Origin: UBA1367 sp040268355
GTDB taxonomy: Bacteria > Actinomycetota > Coriobacteriia > Coriobacteriales > Atopobiaceae
DNA: 47,683 nt
Assembly (NCBI GenBank): GCA_040268355.1
Contig: JAWRIT010000107.1
Location: 1 to 47,683, forward strand
Direction: 5' to 3'
In this document: positions 41,052 to 47,683 of the stretch, piece by piece
Layout of the letters: the number at the start of each line of letters is the position of its first letter
How positions within the stretch are numbered: the first letter of the stretch is position 1
Made by a program: the position numbers and the translations under genes
The notes under the pieces: generated by a model
Told to the model about the DNA's origin: nothing
What the model saw: the letters and a program-made list of their open reading frames with translations, nothing else
The model's database searches: none

Positions 41052-42533
41052 CTACCGCTCGAAGCTGTCGTCGAGGTCCGCGCCGTTGCTCCCGATAACC
41101 TTCTTGTACCAGAAGAAGGAATCCTTGCGGCTACGGGCCATCGACCCCTTGCCCTCGTCGTCCATGTCGACGTAGATGAAGCCGTACCGCTTGCGCATCT
41201 CGCCGGTGCCGGCCGACACCACGTCGATGCAGCCCCAGGTCGTGTAGCCCCAGAGGTCCACGCCGTTCTCGATGGCCGCATCCATGGCCTTGATGTGCTT
41301 GCGGTAGTAGTCGATACGGAACGGGTCATGGATGCTCCCGTCCTCCTCGACGGTGTCGTAGGCACCCAGACCGTTCTCCACCACCATGAGCGGCATCTGA
41401 TAGCGGGCGTACGCCCACTCGAGGTACCACTGCAGGCCCGTGGCGTCGGTGGCCCAGCCCCAGTCGGAATACTCAAGGTACTCGTTGCGGGCACCGGCCG
41501 AGAAGTTGCCCTTCACCGTGTCGGTGACCTCGTGCGTGGTCACGATGTTGGACATGTAGTAACTGAAGGTATAGAAGTCGACCGTGCCCTCTGCCAGGTC
41601 CACCCAGTCGGTGTCCTTGATGTCCAGCGTGACGTTGTGCTCCTTCCACAGGCGCTCGGCGTAGGTGCCGTAATCACCCAGGCACTGGACGTCACCGCAG
41701 TAGTAGATGCCCTCCTCCATCTGGTGCTGGGCGAGCAGGATGTCGGCCGGGTCGCAGGTCGCGGGATACCACGCGATGCCGCAGATCATGCAGCCGATCA
41801 TGTTGTCCTGGTCGATGGCATGACCGATCTGCACCGCCTTGGCCGATGCCACGAGCTTGTGGTGCAGGTGCTGGTAGGCCGCCTGATAGTCGGAATCCTC
41901 GGTGTGACCGGCAAACGAGAGGAACATGATGGTGTTGTTGATCTCGTTGAAGGTCAGCCAGTGGTGCACGAGGCCTTTGAACTCACGGAAGCAGGCGGTC
42001 GCGTAACGTACGAAGTGGTCGATGGTCTCGCGGTTCTCCCAGCCGCCGCAATGCTCCTCCAGGTGGAGCGGCGTGTCAAAGTGCCAGAGGGTCACGAGCG
42101 GCTCGATGCCCTGTTTGCGCATCTCCTCGAACATGTCCTTATAGAAGGCCACGCCCTCGGGATTGGGCTCGGCCTCAAGGCCCGTGGGGAACAGACGGGA
42201 CCAGGAGATGGACATGCGGAACTGCTTGAATCCCATCTCACCAAAGAGGGCGATGTCCTCCTTGTAGCGGTGATAGCCATCGACCGCGTTGTGGTTGGGA
42301 TAGTGGTACTCCGGCAGCACGGCGTAGCGCGCGCCCTCGGGCAGCGAATCGCCGTTGCGCATCTTGCCGTGATTGCCATCTTTGTCGATGTAGGTGACGT
42401 AGCGCGGCTCGCTGACCGTGCCGCCGGTAGTGACGTCGGTCATCGCCATGCCGCGTCCGCCCTGGTCCCAGCCGCCTTCCCACTGGTTGGCCGCGACCGC
42501 GCCGCCCCACAAGAACCCGTCCGGAAATGCCAT
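41052..42533 (-). CDS. GH1 6-phospho-beta-glucosidase, second copy
   Basis: A 493-residue GH1 enzyme. The acid/base Glu197 is in LTFNEINN and the nucleophile Glu386 in MVVENGLG. TGEMRKRYGFIYVDMDD keeps the Ser/Lys/Tyr 6-phosphate pattern, so it should also act on phosphorylated beta-glucosides. It differs widely from the first GH1, so they are old paralogues with probably different aglycones. GAAGGAGC precedes the ATG. The upstream sequence has an 8-bp inverted repeat, TTCGTTCG (42543-42550) / CGAACGAA (42582-42589), a possible operator. Confidence 0.93.
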   Translation of the reverse strand: MAFPDGFLWGGAVAANQWEGGWDQGGRGMAMTDVTTGGTVSEPRYVTYIDKDGNHGKMRNGDSLPEGARYAVLPEYHYPNHNAVDGYHRYKEDIALFGEMGFKQFRMSISWSRLFPTGLEAEPNPEGVAFYKDMFEEMRKQGIEPLVTLWHFDTPLHLEEHCGGWENRETIDHFVRYATACFREFKGLVHHWLTFNEINNTIMFLSFAGHTEDSDYQAAYQHLHHKLVASAKAVQIGHAIDQDNMIGCMICGIAWYPATCDPADILLAQHQMEEGIYYCGDVQCLGDYGTYAERLWKEHNVTLDIKDTDWVDLAEGTVDFYTFSYYMSNIVTTHEVTDTVKGNFSAGARNEYLEYSDWGWATDATGLQWYLEWAYARYQMPLMVVENGLGAYDTVEEDGSIHDPFRIDYYRKHIKAMDAAIENGVDLWGYTTWGCIDVVSAGTGEMRKRYGFIYVDMDDEGKGSMARSRKDSFFWYKKVIGSNGADLDDSFER

Positions 42534-42542
42534 GTCAGCTCC

Positions 42543-42589
42543 TTCGTTCGCTATTTGTACAGACAGAGTTATTGTACGGTTCGAACGAA
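42543..42589 (-). promoter_or_regulatory. Candidate promoter/operator of the second GH1 gene
   Basis: TTCGTTCG and CGAACGAA flank 31 bases that contain two copies of TTGTAC (42555-42560 and 42572-42577). On the minus strand TACAAT (42576-42571) is a plausible -10. No strong -35 is seen. Confidence 0.45.
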
Positions 42590-42671
42590 AGGCTGACGCG
42601 CGACCGTTGGCGCGCCTCCGGCCAACGGCTGTCCTAGCGATAGGCTCTCACAGACCGGACGGTGTCAGGGC

Positions 42672-42729
42672 GACACACAAGCGCCTCTTCCCGTGTGTCA
42701 GGCACACAAGTGCCTCTTCCGCTGTGTCA
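42672..42729. repeat. Two tandem copies of a short GACACACAAG...GTGTC repeat
   Basis: Unit 1 (42672-42699) has 7-bp inverted ends GACACAC / GTGTGTC around AAGCGCCTCTTCCC. Unit 2 (about 42702-42727) reads GCACACAAGTGCCTCTTCC then CTGTGTC. A third, degenerate copy lies at 34304-34330. The last unit overlaps the histidine phosphatase stop codon. Confidence 0.75.
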
Positions 42730-43392
42730 GAGCGAGGTGGGGTCGAGGGTCCAGCGGTTGGGGATGCCCGAGCCGTCCATGCCGCCTAGGTCAAGGCCGG
42801 TGAAGTCCTGGTGATAGCGCTCGACGCACCGGAAGCTGCCGTCTTCCCACTCGTACACGTAGGTCATGCAGTTGGAGTTCTCGAACGGTCCGGCCTGCTC
42901 CTGCGGTCCATGCAGCATATAGAAGTGACGAAGCGAGCCACCAGACCCTACCACCAGCACGTTTTGCGTCTCGGGGTCGGCCATGATCGCGCTCAGGCAG
43001 CTGCCCATGCGCTCGAAGACCTCGTCACTCGTCTCCCCACCGACCGCGTGCATCACCGCCGAGCGCGTCGGCCCGAATCCCGGCTCGCAGTAGTCGTCCT
43101 TGCCCTCAAGGATGCCAAAGCCACACTCGCGCAGGCCCTTGGTTCGCACGTAGGGCTTGACCTCACCAAAGGCCGCCTTGCACACGAGCTCCATCGTGTC
43201 GCAACAGCGCTCGGAGGTGCTCGTGTAGAAGTGGTCGAAGGTCACGCCACGCCGCACCAGCTCCTCACCTGCGATCCGGCACTGCTCGACGCCGCGCGGC
43301 GTGATGGGCGAATCGCACCATCCCTGGCTCTTGTGCTGCACGTTGAACAGGGTCTCGCAGTGACGCATGGCATACAGCAGCTTCGTGGTCAT
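42727..43392 (-). CDS. Histidine phosphatase-family protein
   Basis: A 221-residue protein of the phosphoglycerate mutase-like superfamily. The usual R-H-G-E motif is LLYAMRHCETLFN, with Cys12 in place of Gly after the phospho-accepting His11. RRGVTFDHFYTSTSERC gives the conserved Arg and ECGFGILEG the acidic region; the second His may be in GSLRHFYML. It is probably a small-molecule phosphatase rather than a true mutase. The ribosome-binding site is weak (GAGG only four bases away). Confidence 0.85.
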   Translation of the reverse strand: MTTKLLYAMRHCETLFNVQHKSQGWCDSPITPRGVEQCRIAGEELVRRGVTFDHFYTSTSERCCDTMELVCKAAFGEVKPYVRTKGLRECGFGILEGKDDYCEPGFGPTRSAVMHAVGGETSDEVFERMGSCLSAIMADPETQNVLVVGSGGSLRHFYMLHGPQEQAGPFENSNCMTYVYEWEDGSFRCVERYHQDFTGLDLGGMDGSGIPNRWTLDPTSL

Positions 43393-43585
43393 GAGGCCTC
43401 ATCTCTGGCGATGGTGGGAGGATCATCTCATCCTAGCATCTCGTCGTATGCGTCCGAAGGGGACGCCCCTCTGGCCGCCAGGCGCAGCCTTGAGGCCGTC
43501 CGACGAGACGCCTCAGCTGACCGGCCGCCAGCAAAGGTGGGCGGCGGGAACCCCATCCCGCCGCCCGGCACAGGGAAGGGGATCC

Positions 43586-44791
<1,206 letters not shown>

Positions 44792-44807
44792 CGCTATGCG
44801 CCCCTTT

Positions 44808-45668
44808 CTAGCCCTTGACGGCGCCAGCGGCGACGCCCTTGATGATGTGCTTCTGGCAGATCAGATAGAAGATGATGACCGGAATGATGGACAGCAGGAT
44901 CAGCGCCATCGTCGCCCCCAGGTCCACCGTGCCGTAGCTGCCCTTGAGGTACTGGATGTGGATGGGGATCGTGCGGTACCGGTTGATGTCGAGCACGAGC
45001 ACCGGCAGCAGGTAGTCGTTCCACACCCACATGATCTCGAGGATCCCCACGCTGATGAGCGTCGGCTTGAGCATGGGCAGCACCACCGAGAAGTAGGTGC
45101 GCAGGGGCCCGCAGCCGTCGATGGCGGCGGCCTCCTCGATCTCCAGGGGGATGGACTTCACGAAGCCCACGAACATGAAGATGGCCAGTCCCGCGCCAAA
45201 GCCCAGATAGACGATGGGGATGGACCACGGCGTGTTGAGGTGCAAGGTGTCGGCCGTCTTGGAGAGCGTGAACATGACCATCTGGAACGGCACCACCATG
45301 GAGAACACGCACAGGTAGTAGATGGCCTTGCACGCCGGCGAGTCCACGCGGGCGATGTACCAGGCCGCCATGGAGCAGAAGATGAGGATGAGGGCCACCG
45401 AGAGCACGGTGATGATGACGCTGTAGGTGACCGAGCTCATGAACGGGTAGTTGCCGAAGGTCATGCCCTTGACGAAGTTGGCGAGGCCCGCCCAGCTCTG
45501 CTCGTTCGGCAGCGCGAAGGTCTCGGTCTTGACGAAGGTGTTGCGCTTGAACGAGTTGATGACCACGGCCACCACGGGCAGCACCCAGATGACGCAGATG
45601 ATGCCGAGGACCACAGAGAGCGCGGTCTTGCGCCGACGCTCGGTGGTCAGCGAGTCCTGATGTGCCAT
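44808..45668 (-). CDS. Sugar ABC transporter permease, MalG/MsmG type
   Basis: A 286-residue inner-membrane permease with six helices. The coupling-helix motif IEEAAAIDGCGPLRTYFSVV is the EAA loop that docks to the ATPase. The ATG at 45668 overlaps the stop codon of the upstream permease by one base (TGATG), implying translational coupling, with GGGAGGTG upstream. Confidence 0.94.
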   Translation of the reverse strand: MAHQDSLTTERRRKTALSVVLGIICVIWVLPVVAVVINSFKRNTFVKTETFALPNEQSWAGLANFVKGMTFGNYPFMSSVTYSVIITVLSVALILIFCSMAAWYIARVDSPACKAIYYLCVFSMVVPFQMVMFTLSKTADTLHLNTPWSIPIVYLGFGAGLAIFMFVGFVKSIPLEIEEAAAIDGCGPLRTYFSVVLPMLKPTLISVGILEIMWVWNDYLLPVLVLDINRYRTIPIHIQYLKGSYGTVDLGATMALILLSIIPVIIFYLICQKHIIKGVAAGAVKG

Positions 45669-46567
45669 CACTGCTGCACCTCCCTCTTGCGGGTGTAGGC
45701 GAGCTGCGCCAGGCCGAGCCCCGCCACGAGCACGAAGAAGATCACGGCCTTGGCCTGCGCGGTGCCGCGCGCCGCCGTGCTGGCGTTGTAGAAGGTGTTG
45801 TAGATGTTGAGCGCCAGCATCTCGGTGGTGTTGATCGTCGAGCCGTCGGGCTGGATGAGGTAGGGCAGGCCGCCCGTCAGCGCGAGGTTCTGGTCGAACA
45901 GCTTGAAGCCGTTGGTGAGCGAGAGGAACGTGCAGATCGTGATCGAGGGCATGACGTTGGGGATGGTGACCCGGAACAGGGTCTGCCACTTGCTGGCGCC
46001 GTCGATCTTGGCGGCCTCGAGCATGTCCTCGGGCACGGCCTGCAGCCCTGCGATGTAGATGATCATCATGTAGCCGATCTGCTGCCAGCACATGAGGATG
46101 ATGAGCCCCCAGAAGCCATAGCGGGTCTCCAGCAGGATCGAGGTGCTGTAGCGCGCCAGGATGCCATCGAAGATCATCGACCAGATGTAGCCCAGCACGA
46201 TGCCTCCGATGAGGTTGGGCATGAAGAAGACCGTGCGGTACAGGTTGGATCCCTTGATGGCCTGGGTCAGCGCGTAGGCGACGGCGAAGGCGAGGACGTT
46301 GATGAGCAGCAGGCTCACCACGGCGGTGAGGGCCGTGTACCAAAACGAATGCTGGAAGCTCGGGTCGGCAAGCGCCGCCTGGTAGTTGGAGATGCCCACG
46401 AAGTGCGCGTCGGAGGTGATGCGGAACTTGCAGAAGGAGAGATAGATGCCCTGGAAGAAGGGCCAGACGAAGCCGATGCAGAAGGCGGCGACCACCGGGC
46501 CCATGAACAGCCACGCCCAGCGCCGCGTCGAGCGCCGCAGGGAGTTTCCGCTGGTAGGCTTACTCAT
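45668..46567 (-). CDS. Sugar ABC transporter permease, MalF/MsmF type
   Basis: A 299-residue permease with six helices starting WAWLFMGPVVAAFCIGFVWP. The EAA loop reads MLEAAKIDGASKWQTLFRVT. It pairs with the MalG-type protein to form the membrane channel. ATG at 46567 is chosen over the adjacent GTG at 46570 because AAGGAG then lies seven bases away. Confidence 0.94.
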   Translation of the reverse strand: MSKPTSGNSLRRSTRRWAWLFMGPVVAAFCIGFVWPFFQGIYLSFCKFRITSDAHFVGISNYQAALADPSFQHSFWYTALTAVVSLLLINVLAFAVAYALTQAIKGSNLYRTVFFMPNLIGGIVLGYIWSMIFDGILARYSTSILLETRYGFWGLIILMCWQQIGYMMIIYIAGLQAVPEDMLEAAKIDGASKWQTLFRVTIPNVMPSITICTFLSLTNGFKLFDQNLALTGGLPYLIQPDGSTINTTEMLALNIYNTFYNASTAARGTAQAKAVIFFVLVAGLGLAQLAYTRKREVQQ

Positions 46568-46612
46568 CACTCAACTCCTTTCATAAGAGGGTGCCGAAGG
46601 GGACAGAGCAGA

Positions 46613-46669
46613 ACTCCCCCGCAGCCAGATGCCACGCACAGGGCCGCAGACACAAGGCTCCGGGGGAGT
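46613..46669 (-). other. Stem-loop between the substrate-binding protein and permease genes
   Basis: Arms ACTCCCCC (46613-46620) and GGGGGAGT (46662-46669) enclose 41 bases in the 139-base gap after the binding-protein gene. Hairpins at this position in malE-malF type operons stabilise the upstream message or partly terminate, giving an excess of binding protein. That role is inferred. Confidence 0.5.
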
Positions 46670-46706
46670 AATGCGCCAGGAGTGGGACCAGAGGGGCCTC
46701 GCGAGC

Positions 46707-47683
46707 CTACGCGTTGGCCTTCTGGTACTGGGTCGCCCAACCGTCCACGAAGGCGGTCCGCACGTCGGCCCAGGTCTCGTCAGACTGGTTGGAGTTGTAC
46801 TGGTTCAGGGCGCTGACCAGGGCGGCGCGGTAGTCGTCCACGTTGGGCTGGTAGTTGGTGGCCCAATCCATGACATAGCAGTCGTCGGCGGTGTAGGCGG
46901 CCGCGTCGTTCAAGAAGCCGTTGGTCGACTCGGCGGCGTTGTTGAACGGCATGATGCCCAGCTGCTCGACGAGCTTGGCGGAGGCGTCGGCGTCGTTCAC
47001 GAGCCAGACCATGAAGTCGATGGTCGCCTGCTGGTCCTCCTCGGAGGCGTTGACGTTGACGGCCCAGCAGTTCTCGGTGCCGCAGTTGAGGCCGGCCTTC
47101 TCCTCGCCGTCGACGCCGCAGTAGTACGGGATCATCTTGGCGCTCGGCTGGGCCTCGGCGAGGGTCGCGTAGTCCCAGGAGCCGGTGAAGAAGAAGACGC
47201 CCTTGCCATCGGTGAACTCGGTCGCGGGGTCATGGCCGCCGGTCGCCAGGCTCTGGGGGTCCTGGGTGCTGTTGTTGATGGCCAGGTCGTAGAGGTTCTT
47301 GTAGTTCTCCAGGTAGGTGCCCTTGATCTCGGCGGGGCACTCGTCCCAGCCACCGTCGTCCTGCTCCTCGTAGTAGTACTCGAGGTTGGCCAGATGCCCG
47401 GTCACGCGCCAGCTGGAGGAGTCGTCCATGTCGGTGGCCACGAAGGCGTCGAAGCCCAGCTCGGAGGCGCGGGCGTGGATGTCTTCCACCACGGTCTTCA
47501 GGCCGTCGAAGTTCTTGATCTCATCCATGGAGTGGCCGGCCTTCGCCACCAGGTCGGGGTTCACGATGATGCCGTAGCACTCGAAGCAGTAGCCGATGGA
47601 GACCAGCTTGCCGTTGGCGTCATACAGGTTGTAGGCGTCGGTGTTCAGCTCGTTGGCAATGGGGGTGCCCTTCAGATCCAGGG
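46707..47683 (-). CDS. Sugar ABC transporter substrate-binding protein (partial, 5' end outside window)
   Basis: The reading frame is open to the right edge, so the signal peptide and lipobox are not seen. About 325 C-terminal residues are present. GIIVNPDLVAKAG, GVFFFTGSWDYATLAEAQ and NCWAVNVNASEEDQQATIDF are typical of family-1 carbohydrate-binding lipoproteins. It opens the operon with two permeases and an ATPase. The ligand is not determinable; nearby genes suggest a plant-derived oligosaccharide. Confidence 0.92.
   Translation of the reverse strand, partial: LDLKGTPIANELNTDAYNLYDANGKLVSIGYCFECYGIIVNPDLVAKAGHSMDEIKNFDGLKTVVEDIHARASELGFDAFVATDMDDSSSWRVTGHLANLEYYYEEQDDGGWDECPAEIKGTYLENYKNLYDLAINNSTQDPQSLATGGHDPATEFTDGKGVFFFTGSWDYATLAEAQPSAKMIPYYCGVDGEEKAGLNCGTENCWAVNVNASEEDQQATIDFMVWLVNDADASAKLVEQLGIMPFNNAAESTNGFLNDAAAYTADDCYVMDWATNYQPNVDDYRAALVSALNQYNSNQSDETWADVRTAFVDGWATQYQKANA

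Noticed and set aside
44808..46514. Possible fused permease across the two ABC permease genes
   Set aside because: The upstream part is an out-of-frame shadow of the MalF-type gene; the real genes overlap by one base (TGATG).

Overview
The window looks like a chromosomal segment of a high-GC, saccharolytic, fermentative actinobacterium. The gene content and style fit the Coriobacteriia (Olsenella/Atopobiaceae-like); that placement is an inference, since no rRNA or marker gene is present. It combines a complete type I-C CRISPR-Cas locus with a long stretch of sugar-uptake and glycoside-degrading genes.

Layout. 1-8775: CRISPR array (12 repeats seen, running off the left edge), leader, and the minus-strand operon cas3-cas5c-cas8c(+internal cas11c)-cas7-cas4-cas1-cas2. 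Just upstream of cas3 lies a solitary, diverged CRISPR repeat with its own promoter, a spacer-like segment and an intrinsic terminator. Its spacer matches the cas promoter next to a TTC PAM, so it looks like a self-regulating mini-CRISPR (a CreR-type RNA) for a type I-C system. This is the most interesting object in the window. 9304-13823: membrane-anchored XRE regulator, phosphoglycerate mutase, a PerR-dps oxidative-stress pair with its operator, and a Tat/lipoprotein metallo-hydrolase. 13942-22942: two Gfo/Idh/MocA oxidoreductases, a methyltransferase, RpiB, a GH1 6-phospho-beta-glucosidase, a TIGR02452-type PARG-like protein, an ACT-ACT-metallo-beta-lactamase fusion and a membrane protein.

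23203-33600: sucrose/fructan block: GH32, sucrose phosphorylase, LacI regulator, sucrose-type PTS EIIBCA, a small NlpC/P60-like protein, a DUF956 protein, fructokinase and a second GH32. A 12-base motif (GGGAACGATTTC in one orientation) lies in front of the PTS gene, the fructokinase and, less perfectly, the first GH32, and is the probable operator of the LacI regulator. Sucrose can thus be imported and phosphorylated, hydrolysed or phosphorolysed, and the fructose phosphorylated. 33630-43392: PlsY-like protein, KptA/Tpt1, an EamA transporter, a maltose-type O-acetyltransferase, a ROK kinase, an ArsR-like regulator divergent from an MFS exporter around a perfect 28-bp palindrome, a second GH1 and a histidine phosphatase. 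43586-47683: a sugar ABC importer (substrate-binding protein cut by the right edge, two permeases, ATPase).

Non-coding structure includes a 136-bp nested palindrome (34445-34580), two about 120-bp elements with matching ends (38481-38600, 40857-40975), and a short dispersed GACACACAAG-type repeat (34304-34330, 42672-42729).
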